Source of the DNA: Aquificota bacterium
Lineage (GTDB): Bacteria > Aquificota > Aquificia > Aquificales > Aquificaceae
Length of the DNA: 64,000 nucleotides
Reading direction: 5' to 3'
Assembly (NCBI GenBank): GCA_013153495.1
Contig: JAADEH010000012.1
Coordinates: 310,001 to 374,000 of the forward strand
Shown here in pieces: positions 8,815 through 16,788 of the stretch; position 1 is the stretch's first letter; every line of letters begins with the position of its first letter. The translations under genes and the position numbers were made by a program. The notes under the pieces were generated by a model, which saw only the letters and a list, made by a program, of their open reading frames with translations, did no database searches and was not told the origin of the DNA.

Positions 8815-10013
8815 ACCTGCGCAAAAAGATAGATACCTTAAAGGTTCTCAGAAGCACCCTGAATGTTTGGGAAGCTTTAGCGGTAAACCGCTACAAAAGG
8901 CTGAGTGCGGTAGCAAGCTCTACTCTCCCCTACTTCGTGCGTTTGAGAGAAGTCCTCGAACACCTCTACGCCCTTTATCCTCACACCCGCATACCCCTAC
9001 TCGAGCTTCGGGAAGAAAATACGGTAGATGTCGTAGTCCTTACCTCCGACAGGGGATACGTAGGAGATTTCATCCTGAAGACACTCAAAGCCCTCGACAG
9101 CTTCCTCGAAAGCAAAAAAATTCACCTAAACCTCTTCATCGTGGGAAGGAGAGGAAACCTGTCCAAGTATAAAAACCTCAAGCCCAAACTCTTGGAGGGA
9201 ATGCTATCCAAGGACATAGACTGGGAAGGTGTAAACGCCCTCAGAATGGAACTCGTAGGAAGGTATGTATCCCGCACGACCGACGGAGTTTACATAGTCT
9301 TCCAGAGACCCTTTCTCGAACCCAAACCCTACACTTCCACGCCAACCCCCAGGAAAAAGGAAACTCCGCCCGTAGAAAAACCTTTCCTATACGGTGCCTT
9401 CGAGGAGGTTCTAAAGTCAAAACCCCTTCAGGCATTTGAGAAGGGAAGTTACCGCCCTGCGGTTCTGCGCTTCCTACCCCCGGACATAGAGAAGAAGTAT
9501 TCCCCCGACACAATTGTTAACTTCGACACGAACGAGGAGGAGGTCATCAAAAAGCTCGTAGAGCTTTATCTAAACTTCTTCCTGAGACACATCTTTCTGG
9601 AGCACTTCACAGCCCTTAACTTTGCAAGGTATAGAACGGTCAACCGCATAAAGGAAAACATCAGGAAAAAGCTTGACACCTACAAAAGACTCGCAAGCAA
9701 ACTCAGGCAGGAGAAGATAACCCGTGAAATTCAAGACATAGTGTTTACCCTCATAGCTACCCAGCAAACCAAATACAAAGCATACCTCGAAAAAGGCTTC
9801 ACCCTCTACGTAGATACGAGCATGCCTTCCGAGGAAATCGAGCGAGTTATGTCCTTCCTTTCCAAAAGAGGCTTTCCCGTCCGTGAGGTCAGGAAATCCA
9901 ACCTCATAGGAGGTTTTAAACTGATAAGTTATGAGTTTGAAATAGACCTCTCTGTCGAGAGGTATCTTAAAGAACTCGAAAAGACCCTAAGGGAGTATAT
10001 CAGCTCTCTCTGA
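8811..10013 (+). CDS. ATP synthase gamma-like protein with delta-like C-terminal tail
   Basis: 400 residues. The first 320 follow the F1 gamma layout: N-terminal helix starting 'NLRKKIDTLK', the 'VVVLTSDRGYVGDF' strand-loop (74-87; gamma proteins have ITSDRG here) and a long C-terminal helix ('IRKKLDTYKRLASKLRQEKI') ending in 'TREIQDIV'. Residues 319-400 are extra: 'RKSNLIGGFKLISYEFEID' and the final 'RYLKELEKTLREYI' resemble the C-terminus of the delta (AtpH) subunit. A proline-rich insert lies near 180-195. Start is GTG at 8811 inside the rdgB stop. Either the genuine, divergent gamma subunit with a fused stalk piece or a paralogue; unresolved. Confidence 0.6.
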   Translation: MNLRKKIDTLKVLRSTLNVWEALAVNRYKRLSAVASSTLPYFVRLREVLEHLYALYPHTRIPLLELREENTVDVVVLTSDRGYVGDFILKTLKALDSFLESKKIHLNLFIVGRRGNLSKYKNLKPKLLEGMLSKDIDWEGVNALRMELVGRYVSRTTDGVYIVFQRPFLEPKPYTSTPTPRKKETPPVEKPFLYGAFEEVLKSKPLQAFEKGSYRPAVLRFLPPDIEKKYSPDTIVNFDTNEEEVIKKLVELYLNFFLRHIFLEHFTALNFARYRTVNRIKENIRKKLDTYKRLASKLRQEKITREIQDIVFTLIATQQTKYKAYLEKGFTLYVDTSMPSEEIERVMSFLSKRGFPVREVRKSNLIGGFKLISYEFEIDLSVERYLKELEKTLREYISSL

Positions 10014-10457
10014 CCCTTCCTCCTCTATCATGTGTCCCACATTCTTCAAAAGAAGCAATATAAATCCCAAGGCTAACTTTACATCCTCGTTGCGAAGCTC
10101 CGACATGAGCTTAAGGGGACCTACCCTCGGCTTGGTCTGCTTTGCTTCCACGTAAGCGAGATAGTTAGCCTGCGCAAAGGCTTTCAAGTTCCCCAGCTCC
10201 AAAAGCCCCATCATCTCGTCCATTATCTCCCTGAACTTGGAAACCTTCTCCTTCACGACCGCTTGTCTGAAACCGTTTCTCGAGTATATGGCTCTCTTCA
10301 GCTCCTCGTCCCCGTTAACGTATTCGTGAAGTATCTCGGAAAAGAAGGCAAGAGCGTCTATATTTCTCAGAAAAGTTACGAGATGGTTTATGTTTTCAGG
10401 ATTTCTGAAGTAGTTCTCCACTTCCGCATCTTCCGGTCTCCGCAGAAAACTATACAC
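9987..10457 (-). CDS. DUF1641 family protein (second of a tandem pair)
   Basis: 156 residues, mostly helical, soluble, with the DUF1641 C-terminal signature 'NEDVKLALGFILLLLKNVG' shared with the neighbour upstream. DUF1641 proteins often stand beside hydrogenases, formate dehydrogenases and sulfide:quinone reductases; no biochemical role is established that I know of. Translation starts at a GTG (10455-10457) with a strong site ('aagggggt') before it. The 3' end overlaps the convergent gamma-like gene by 27 bases. The pair is divergent from the group 2 hydrogenase operon. Confidence 0.7.
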   Translation of the reverse strand: MYSFLRRPEDAEVENYFRNPENINHLVTFLRNIDALAFFSEILHEYVNGDEELKRAIYSRNGFRQAVVKEKVSKFREIMDEMMGLLELGNLKAFAQANYLAYVEAKQTKPRVGPLKLMSELRNEDVKLALGFILLLLKNVGHMIEEEGSERADILP

Positions 10458-10470
10458 CTTTTTACCCCCT

Positions 10471-10851
10471 TCAATCCTTAAGTTGCATACCCAGCCTCTT
10501 TAGAACCAAAAGAATGAAAGCAAGTGCCCTCTGAATGTCCTCATCGGTTAATGCCCTTACGAGTCCCGTCAGGCTCGTCCTGTAATCGTTTTCCTTAACT
10601 TCCTTTGCGGACTCCGCAATTATGTCTATTAAACCCACAATTTCCCTATTTCCTGCAACTTCCATCAGCTTAGAAGCCAAACCGCTTTCACCTATCGCTT
10701 CCCTGAACTTAATTACATCCTTGTTTAAAGACTCTAAAATAAAGGGACTTCTCTTAATAAATTCGTTTAAAGCCTCCAAAAACAGCAAGATAACTTCGGT
10801 ATTTTCTCCATTAGACGACACAAAATCCCCAGCATATCTATCCTTAACCAT
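10471..10851 (-). CDS. DUF1641 family protein (first of a tandem pair)
   Basis: 126 residues, helical. Ends with 'DEDIQRALAFILLVLKRLG', matching the tail of the next gene, so the two are paralogues from a duplication although the rest has diverged. I start it at the ATG at 10849-10851, since a perfect 'aggaggt' site lies 8 bases before it; a start six codons earlier would bury that site. Divergent from the hydrogenase small subunit gene across a 165-base gap, hence possibly co-regulated with it. Function unknown. Confidence 0.7.
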   Translation of the reverse strand: MVKDRYAGDFVSSNGENTEVILLFLEALNEFIKRSPFILESLNKDVIKFREAIGESGLASKLMEVAGNREIVGLIDIIAESAKEVKENDYRTSLTGLVRALTDEDIQRALAFILLVLKRLGMQLKD

Positions 10852-10923
10852 GGCAAAAACCTCCTGCAAAGCCTTTCAAAAGCGCTAAAGCTAAATCTAA
10901 ATACCTCAATTTTCCTTGCCATA

Positions 10924-10979
10924 AATTGTTCTTATGACACCTATAAATCAAAATGAATTGCGGTTCACAAAGGTGAAAC
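10924..10979. promoter_or_regulatory. Intergenic regulatory candidates before the group 2 hydrogenase
   Basis: The 165-base gap between the divergent DUF1641 and hydrogenase genes holds 'aattgttc' (10924-10931), which equals half of the palindrome found before the group 1 hydrogenase, and an imperfect inverted repeat 'ggttcac-aaag-gtgaaac' (10962-10979, 6 of 7 arm positions pairing). No convincing -35/-10 pair was found. Weak evidence only. Confidence 0.25.
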
Positions 10980-11016
10980 TATATTCAGCCAATAAAAGGC
11001 TCAGGAGGTTGGGACT

Positions 11017-11988
11017 ATGGCTACCGTCCTTTGGCTCCACGGAGGAGCGTGTAACGGAAACACTATGTCCTTTTTAAATGCGGAATACCCGTCCGTGTGC
11101 GACCTCGTTACGGATTTCGGAATAGAGATACTCTGGCACCCCTCCGCAGGTCTCGAGATGGGGGACCAGCTCAAGGCACTGCTGAAAGACATCCTCGACG
11201 GAAAGATACCTTTAGACATATTCGTCTTCGAGGGAACGGTCATACAGGGACCCAACGGGACGGGTAGATACAACATGTTTGCGGGAAGACCCATGAAGGA
11301 TTGGGTCTGGGACCTGGCACACACCGCAAAGTTCGTGGTAGCGGTCGGAAACTGTGCCTGTCAGGGGAACATACCTGCGGTTCCACCTAACCCCACCGAG
11401 TCAACGGGACTCCAGTTTCACAAGTCCCAGAAGGGAGGTTTTCTCGGTAAGGACTTCGTCTCCAAGGGAGGTCTTCCCGTCATAAACATACCCGGCTGTC
11501 CAGCTCACTACGACTGGATTACCCAGGTTCTCGTTGCCCTTGCGGTGGGGAGAGCTTCTGACCTCGAGCTGGACGAGTTCAACAGACCCATGACCTTCTT
11601 CAAAACCTTCTCCCAAACCGGATGCACGAGGGTTCAGTTCTTCGAGTGGAAGATAGCTGCCGAAGAGTTCGGACAGGGAACGAGAAAGGGATGCCTATTC
11701 TACGAACTCGGATGCAGGGGTCCGATGACCCACGCTCCATGCAACAGGATACTCTGGAACGGTGTCAGCTCCAAGCAGAGGTCGGGACATCCCTGTCTCG
11801 GATGCACGGAGTTCGAGTTCCCCTGGTTCAACCTCGAACCGGGAACGGTCTTTAAAACCCAGAAGGTTGCCGGAGTTATTCCCAAAGAGACCGTCCACGA
11901 GGGAGATAAGCTCACCTACATGATACACGCAGCGGTAGCCAGGGTAGCCGCACCCAAGTGGGCTACCGAGGACATGTTTGTGGTGTGA
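11017..11988 (+). CDS. hupS: Group 2 [NiFe]-hydrogenase small subunit
   Basis: Iron-sulfur subunit of a cytosolic uptake-type [NiFe] hydrogenase, 323 residues. There is no Tat signal and no C-terminal anchor, unlike the group 1 enzyme downstream. Cluster ligands visible: 'GGACNGNTMS' (Cys12), 'GNCACQGN', 'IPGCPAHYDW', 'TGCTRVQ', 'CLFYELGCRGP', 'CLGCTEF'. Near Cys12 the second cysteine of group 1 enzymes (CTCC) is Asn, a feature I associate with group 2 enzymes and altered proximal clusters. Strong site 'caggagg'. Resembles the Aquificae branch (group 2d in HydDB terms), thought to feed electrons to carbon fixation. Confidence 0.88.
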   Translation: MATVLWLHGGACNGNTMSFLNAEYPSVCDLVTDFGIEILWHPSAGLEMGDQLKALLKDILDGKIPLDIFVFEGTVIQGPNGTGRYNMFAGRPMKDWVWDLAHTAKFVVAVGNCACQGNIPAVPPNPTESTGLQFHKSQKGGFLGKDFVSKGGLPVINIPGCPAHYDWITQVLVALAVGRASDLELDEFNRPMTFFKTFSQTGCTRVQFFEWKIAAEEFGQGTRKGCLFYELGCRGPMTHAPCNRILWNGVSSKQRSGHPCLGCTEFEFPWFNLEPGTVFKTQKVAGVIPKETVHEGDKLTYMIHAAVARVAAPKWATEDMFVV

Positions 11989-12018
11989 ATTTTTCAACGG
12001 CTCAGGAGGTGGGTAATC

Positions 12019-13638
12019 ATGGCTAAAAGACAGCATTTAGTTATAGACCCCCTTGCCAGGCTCGAGGGGGACGTCAGGGCGGACGTTTTCGTTGAGGACG
12101 GTGTGGTCGTTGATACCAAAGTGGAAGCAGTCATGTTTCGAGGGTTCGAGATTATCCTCAGAGGTAAGGACCCCCTTGCGGGACTCATAGTAACCCCGAG
12201 GGTATGCGGTATATGCGGGGGAAGCCACCTTTACAAAGCCTGTCAGGCGGTTGATACAGCTTGGCACACGGAGGTTCCACCCAACGCTTGGTGGATAAGG
12301 AACATAGCCCAGGCGAGCGAAACCCTCCAGTCCGTTCCCCGGTGGTTCTATGCGATATTTGCCATAGACTTTACCAATAAGAACTATGCAAAAAGCTCCC
12401 TCTACGACGAGGTGGTCAAGAGGTGGGCACCCTTTGTGGGAACCTCCTACAAGATAGGTCTGGAAACTTCAGCTATACCCGTAAAAATCTACGCTATGTT
12501 CGGCGGGCAGTGGCCTCACTCCTCCTTCATGGTTCCCGGAGGCGTCATGTGCGCTCCTCAGCTGGACCACATAACGAGAGCTTACGCATTCTTAGAGAGA
12601 TACAGAACCGAGTGGCTCGAGAAGGTCTGGCTCGGATGCTCCGTTGAGAGATGGCTCGAGAACAAAACCTGGGACGACGTTATGAACTGGCTCGAGGAGA
12701 ACGAAAGCCACAGAAACTCTGATTGCGGGCTGTTTATAAGGTTCTGCCTCGAGAACGGACTGGATAAATACGGAGCGGGAGTGGGGAACTTCTTAGCCTG
12801 CGGAACATACATGCATCCGGAGGGCTATCCGCAGTCCACCATAGAGGACAGGAACTCGGCTCTAATATCCCCCTCGGGGGTAGTTTACAACGGCAAGTAT
12901 CATGTCTTTGACCAGATGAATATAAGGGAGGATATTACCCACTCCTACTTTGAAGGCTCGTCCCTGCTTCATCCCTGGGACGGGGAGACAATCCCTCTGG
13001 ACCCCGAAGAGGCTAAGCAGAAGGGTAAGTATTCGTGGGCAAAGTCCCCGAGATACCTAATAGACGGTCAGCCCGTTCCCCTCGAGGCGGGACCCCTCGC
13101 AAGGCAGGTGGTTTGCGGATACGAAGAGGTTAAAAACGTCAGCAAGTATGCGGATTACGACCCCCTCACAAGAAACATAGTGGAAGCCATAGGTCCGAGC
13201 GTTATGGTCAGGGTCCTTGCCCGTATGCACGAGGCTGTCAAATACTACCTGTGGGTAAAGGACTGGCTAAGCAAGGTGGACTTCGAGAACGACGTTTTCT
13301 ACAAAAAGCCGGAAGAGCTTCCGGAAGGAAAAGGCTACGGAGGAACGGAAGCGGCGAGAGGTGCTCTTCAGGACTGGATAGTTATAGAGAACGGCAAGAT
13401 AAAGAACTACCAGATAGTAACACCTACCGCTTGGAACATAGGACCGAGGGACGGAAAGGGACAGATGGGTCCCATAGAGAAGGCGATAGTAGGTTCCCCC
13501 ATAAAGAACCCCGAAGACCCCATAGAGGTTGCCCACGTTGCGAGGAGCTTTGACTCGTGCCTGGTCTGCACGGTGCACGTCTATGACCGCAAGAAGGGCA
13601 AGACCTTAGCCAAGTATAAGATAGGGGGCTATAAGTGA
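12019..13638 (+). CDS. hupL: Group 2 [NiFe]-hydrogenase large subunit
   Basis: Catalytic subunit of 539 residues. The nickel-iron ligands sit in L1 'RVCGICGGSH' (61-70) and L2 'DSCLVCTVH' (512-520), where Ser replaces the proline usual in DPC. The 19 residues after His520 are the expected C-terminal peptide removed after nickel insertion, probably by the protease encoded next. 'aggaggtg' precedes the ATG. The stop TGA overlaps the GTG start of the protease gene. Cytosolic by absence of export signals on either subunit; the electron acceptor is not identified. Confidence 0.92.
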   Translation: MAKRQHLVIDPLARLEGDVRADVFVEDGVVVDTKVEAVMFRGFEIILRGKDPLAGLIVTPRVCGICGGSHLYKACQAVDTAWHTEVPPNAWWIRNIAQASETLQSVPRWFYAIFAIDFTNKNYAKSSLYDEVVKRWAPFVGTSYKIGLETSAIPVKIYAMFGGQWPHSSFMVPGGVMCAPQLDHITRAYAFLERYRTEWLEKVWLGCSVERWLENKTWDDVMNWLEENESHRNSDCGLFIRFCLENGLDKYGAGVGNFLACGTYMHPEGYPQSTIEDRNSALISPSGVVYNGKYHVFDQMNIREDITHSYFEGSSLLHPWDGETIPLDPEEAKQKGKYSWAKSPRYLIDGQPVPLEAGPLARQVVCGYEEVKNVSKYADYDPLTRNIVEAIGPSVMVRVLARMHEAVKYYLWVKDWLSKVDFENDVFYKKPEELPEGKGYGGTEAARGALQDWIVIENGKIKNYQIVTPTAWNIGPRDGKGQMGPIEKAIVGSPIKNPEDPIEVAHVARSFDSCLVCTVHVYDRKKGKTLAKYKIGGYK

Positions 13639-14393
13639 AAACGGTCATTATAGGTTGCGGTAATCCCGTCCGTTCCGACGACGGGGTGGGACCTCGTCTT
13701 ATAAGACTGCTGTGGGAAAAGGGGGTTCCCCCTAACGTTAAGCTTGTGGACGGAGGGACTTCGGGCATAGACGTGGTGTATCACATGCAAGGCTCGGACT
13801 TAGCTATCTTCGTAGATGCCTGCTATACGGGGGAGGGAGAGCCGGGAACCATCTACGAGGTTCCTGCCCAAGAGATAGAGGAGCTTCCCTCGAGGGAAGA
13901 GGCAAACCTGCACTCGATAAAGTGGTTCCATGCGATAGCTCTTGCTAAGTTCCTGCTCAAAGAGGGCTATCCGAAAAATATACGGGTGTTCCTGATAGAG
14001 GGAAAAAACTTCTCCGTGGGTGAGGGGCTATCTGCGGAGGTGGAAGAGGCGGTAAATTACCTCGCTCGGAAGCTTTTTGAGGAAGTTATGGAAGGAAAGG
14101 ACAGGTCCGTGGAGGTGGAGCTGACCGAGGAAGGCTACATAAAAATCCCCGCTTCGATAGCCAAAGAGAAGTTTTCGGGTTCGATGAGCGTCCTGGTTCT
14201 ACCGAGGGGTATGGATTTTTACATAATCCCTCTTCCGACCGACAGGCAGGGGGGACTTATCCTCAAAAGGATAAACTCGAAGGGAGACAGGGCTGTTTTG
14301 GTTTGGGAACTTCTTCCACCGGGCGTAAAGCCCGGTCCTAAAAAAGCCTTTTGGAACGAAGAGGAAAAGTCGTTGGTAGTTTCTCTCCTTTAG
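13635..14393 (+). CDS. hupD: Hydrogenase maturation protease with extra C-terminal domain
   Basis: Residues 1-150 are the HyaD/HupD endopeptidase: 'GCGNPVRSDDGVG' at 5-17 with the nickel-sensing acidic residues, 'VDGGTSGIDVV' and 'FVDACYTG'. It should clip the tail of the large subunit encoded just before. The total is 252 residues, about 90 more than usual; the extension ('EEGYIKIPASIAKEKF', then 'FYIIPLPTDRQGG') is predicted beta-rich and looks like a separate domain of unknown role. Starts at GTG overlapping the hupL stop, so expression is coupled. Confidence 0.85.
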   Translation: MKTVIIGCGNPVRSDDGVGPRLIRLLWEKGVPPNVKLVDGGTSGIDVVYHMQGSDLAIFVDACYTGEGEPGTIYEVPAQEIEELPSREEANLHSIKWFHAIALAKFLLKEGYPKNIRVFLIEGKNFSVGEGLSAEVEEAVNYLARKLFEEVMEGKDRSVEVELTEEGYIKIPASIAKEKFSGSMSVLVLPRGMDFYIIPLPTDRQGGLILKRINSKGDRAVLVWELLPPGVKPGPKKAFWNEEEKSLVVSLL

Positions 14394-14405
14394 GAGGTGT
14401 GAGGC

Positions 14406-14600
14406 ATGAGGAAGTTGGGCTTTGCCTTTGGAATTTTATATTCGGGCTTGGCTTTCGCTCACGTAAAACCTTTCGGGCACATTCACATAGGGCATCTGCA
14501 TCCGGAGGACATACTCGCAGGTCTCGTTGCTTTGGGCATTTTCCTTACGCTAATTCCGAAGGTGCGCAGGAGAGTTTTCTCCTTTGCCAGGAGAGGGTGA
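14406..14600 (+). CDS. Small His-rich exported/membrane protein of the hydrogenase operon
   Basis: 64 residues: a signal-like hydrophobic start ending 'GLAFA', then His-rich 'HVKPFGHIHIGHLHPED', then a transmembrane helix ('AGLVALGIFLTLI') and a basic tail. Cleavage after 'AFA' would leave histidine as the first residue. A paralogue with the same plan (18813-19007) stands in the other hydrogenase operon, which argues that both are real and hydrogenase-related. Metal (nickel or copper) handling at the membrane is a guess. Ribosome site 'aggaggtg' precedes the ATG. Confidence 0.72.
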   Translation: MRKLGFAFGILYSGLAFAHVKPFGHIHIGHLHPEDILAGLVALGIFLTLIPKVRRRVFSFARRG

Positions 14601-14601
14601 T

Positions 14602-14820
14602 ATGTTTCCCCACAAGGCTATAATTGCGGAAACCTTTGTGGAAAAAGAGAAAGGGCAGTGGGTGGTTTACATAGAGGTTCTCTTCGAGGACGAGACCGTC
14701 AGGCACGAGGTGGGGAGATACTTCTCCAAGAGCAAGGCGGAGATTGCGGCGAAATACATAAGGCGTGTAGCGAATAAGGACCTTCCCTATCCCCCTGACG
14801 CTTTGGGGGGATGTTGCTGA
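14602..14820 (+). CDS. Conserved small protein, function unknown
   Basis: 72 residues. I start it at the ATG at 14602, preceded by 'ggagaggg'; it begins one base after the previous stop and its own stop overlaps the next start (TGATG), so it is embedded in the hydrogenase operon. Sequence: two beta-like stretches ('IIAETFVEK', 'WVVYIEVLFEDE') and a basic helix ('SKSKAEIAAKYIRRVANK'), ending in Cys-Cys. The terminal CC could be a metal or thiol site. I recognise no family. Confidence 0.65.
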   Translation: MFPHKAIIAETFVEKEKGQWVVYIEVLFEDETVRHEVGRYFSKSKAEIAAKYIRRVANKDLPYPPDALGGCC

Positions 14821-15980
14821 TGGGAAACTGGAGAGAGGTTTTCCCCCAATCGGTGGGATTGTTGCCCGGCAGGTTGTCTTTCCTGATACTGCCCCGTGTC
14901 GAAGGTTGGGAAAAACACCTCGGAGAGGTCCTGAAACTCACCTTAAAAAATCTTCCGAAGGAGTGGGAGTTTTTCCAAAGAGCCTGGGAGGGAGACTTAG
15001 GGGGTGCGCTAAAGGCTCTTGAGTATATACAGGACGAAGAGACGAGAGAGTTCAACCGCTGGGTTCTGACAGGCTCCTGCAACTCGGAACTTGTAAAAGA
15101 CGGTTCCCTCAGAGCGTTGGTGGAGGGCAAGGGTTCTTTGCCTTCCGAGGGCAGGGAAGATTTGGAAGCTCTTTCCAACCTGATAGAGGCGAGGAGCAAG
15201 GCGGTTATGAACCGCTCGGAAGCCATAAAGGCTCTCGATAGGGCTATACTCAAAGTTTCCGGCATCTCTCCCGTTTTTCAGGCAAACCTGATGCTCATGA
15301 AAGCGAAACTCCTTCAGGAAAGGGGGGTGAGTTATCCTCTGCTTCAGCTCTACATGGAGATAAGGAAGCTGGTGAAGGACACGGGGGCACGGCACATAGT
15401 AGGTGAGGCTAACTTTCAGATAGGTTCCATACTTCACAGTTTCGGTCAGGTCGGTGAAGCGGTGAAATACTTCAGAGAAGCCTTGGACTTTTACACCAAA
15501 GAGAGAGAGCCATACACTTGGGCTTTGATAAACAACAACTTGGGTCTTGCGCTTCTGGCGGAGCCTGCCATAACGGAAGAGGACCAGATGAGGCTCGCTA
15601 TGGGAATACAGCACCTTAAGAAGGCTCTCGAGGTTTTCACGAGGGAGGATTATCCCCAGGAGTGGGCGAGCACCACCTTGAATTACGCAAACGCACTCGT
15701 TTACGCTCCCACCGCAGAACCTGTTAAGAACCTGCTCAGGGCGGTGGAACTCTACAGGGAGGTTCTTTCTTTCAGGGAAAAACACGGTCCCGAGGAGAGC
15801 CTCGCACGGGTTCTTGCCAATCTCAGGAACGCTCTTGCTCACTTGGGAAAGAGAGAGGAAGCCAAGGAGTATCTCCTGCGGGCGAGAAATCTGTTTGTCT
15901 CCCTGAACATGCACGAAGAGGCTGAGGCTGTTCGGGAGCTTATAGAGGAGATAGAGGGAGGCGTTCCCAGTGGAACTTAG
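14820..15980 (+). CDS. Tetratricopeptide-repeat protein of the hydrogenase operon
   Basis: 386 residues, soluble and helical. From about residue 130 to the end there are TPR-like pairs, clearest in 'GEAVKYFREALDFYTKE', 'IQHLKKALEVFTRED' and 'REEAKEYLLRARNLF'. TPR proteins are scaffolds; this one may help assemble the group 2 hydrogenase. As far as I recall, TPR, NifU-like/Rieske and NHL genes also accompany group 2a (huc/hup) clusters of mycobacteria, which supports an accessory role. The ATG at 14820 overlaps the preceding TGA; an ATG at 14811 is possible. The 3' end overlaps the next gene by 11 bases. Confidence 0.8.
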   Translation: MGNWREVFPQSVGLLPGRLSFLILPRVEGWEKHLGEVLKLTLKNLPKEWEFFQRAWEGDLGGALKALEYIQDEETREFNRWVLTGSCNSELVKDGSLRALVEGKGSLPSEGREDLEALSNLIEARSKAVMNRSEAIKALDRAILKVSGISPVFQANLMLMKAKLLQERGVSYPLLQLYMEIRKLVKDTGARHIVGEANFQIGSILHSFGQVGEAVKYFREALDFYTKEREPYTWALINNNLGLALLAEPAITEEDQMRLAMGIQHLKKALEVFTREDYPQEWASTTLNYANALVYAPTAEPVKNLLRAVELYREVLSFREKHGPEESLARVLANLRNALAHLGKREEAKEYLLRARNLFVSLNMHEEAEAVRELIEEIEGGVPSGT

Positions 15981-16788
15981 AAACCTCGAAGTGGTCGCTC
16001 AGGAAATAGAGGATGTCCTGTCCAAATTGAGGGACTATCCCGAAGACGTCAGGGAACTTGTCTCCAAACTCTTGGAACTCATAGAGGAGTTCAACCGGGT
16101 CCCGCTCATAAAGCTCGTTAAACACCTGAAGTCTTCCGAGGAGGGGAAAAAGCTTCTTCTTGAGCTTGCGAGGGATGCGGACATATACGCACTCTTCCTC
16201 AAATACGGTATAGTCAGGAAGGACATAAGGGTTGAGGTGGCTAAGATAATAGAGCTTATAAAACCTTACGTGCGTTCCCACGGGGGAGATGTGGAGCTGG
16301 TAGATGTGAAGGAAGACACGGTTTTCGTTCGCATGAAGGGTGCCTGTCAGGGGTGCTCCCAGGTGGGAATAACGCTCACCGAGGGGATACTTCAGGCTAT
16401 AAGGGAAAAGTTCCCCCAAATAAAGAAAATAGAGCTTGTTAGGGACCAGCCGGTGGAGGGTTTTCTGTCTCTCGAAGGAGGAGGCAGGTGGGTAAAGGCA
16501 CTCCCTGTAAAAGAGCTGAGGGAGGGAGAGGTGGTTGTGAAAGATGTGGAGGGCGTGGGAGCGCTTTTCATTTTGTGGGAGGGGAGGGTGTTCTGCTACA
16601 GAAACTCCTGTGCCCATCAGGGTCTCGGTTTTGAGGGTGCGAAGCCTATCGAAGGTGGAGTTCTCAGGTGTCCTTGGCACGGTTTTGAATACGACATCAC
16701 CACAGGTGAGTGTCTGACAGCTCCATACCTTCAGCTGGAACCTATTCCCATCAAGGTGAGCGAGGAATGGATATTTGTCAAGCTCTGA
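15970..16788 (+). CDS. NifU-like / Rieske [2Fe-2S] fusion protein
   Basis: 272 residues in two parts. Residues ~85-160 match the NifU C-terminal scaffold domain with its cluster-binding pair in 'GACQGCSQ'. Residues ~165-272 are a Rieske-type ferredoxin with 'CYRNSCAHQGLGF' and 'CPWHGFEYD', giving the Cys-x-His / Cys-x2-His ligand sets (first set spaced as in C-A-H). The N-terminal 80 residues are helical. Suggested role: iron-sulfur delivery to, or electron transfer from, the group 2 hydrogenase. Starts at GTG at 15970, 11 bases inside the TPR gene. Confidence 0.82.
   Translation: MELRNLEVVAQEIEDVLSKLRDYPEDVRELVSKLLELIEEFNRVPLIKLVKHLKSSEEGKKLLLELARDADIYALFLKYGIVRKDIRVEVAKIIELIKPYVRSHGGDVELVDVKEDTVFVRMKGACQGCSQVGITLTEGILQAIREKFPQIKKIELVRDQPVEGFLSLEGGGRWVKALPVKELREGEVVVKDVEGVGALFILWEGRVFCYRNSCAHQGLGFEGAKPIEGGVLRCPWHGFEYDITTGECLTAPYLQLEPIPIKVSEEWIFVKL

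Noticed and set aside
15009-15914. A 301-codon open frame on the minus strand
   Set aside because: Antisense to the TPR gene, which has ribosome coupling to both neighbours and clear repeats; no motif or start site supports the reverse frame.
16710-16766. Earlier start for the NHL protein
   Set aside because: It lies within the Rieske domain coding region and adds residues that do not fit; the ATG at 16767 has a purine-rich site.
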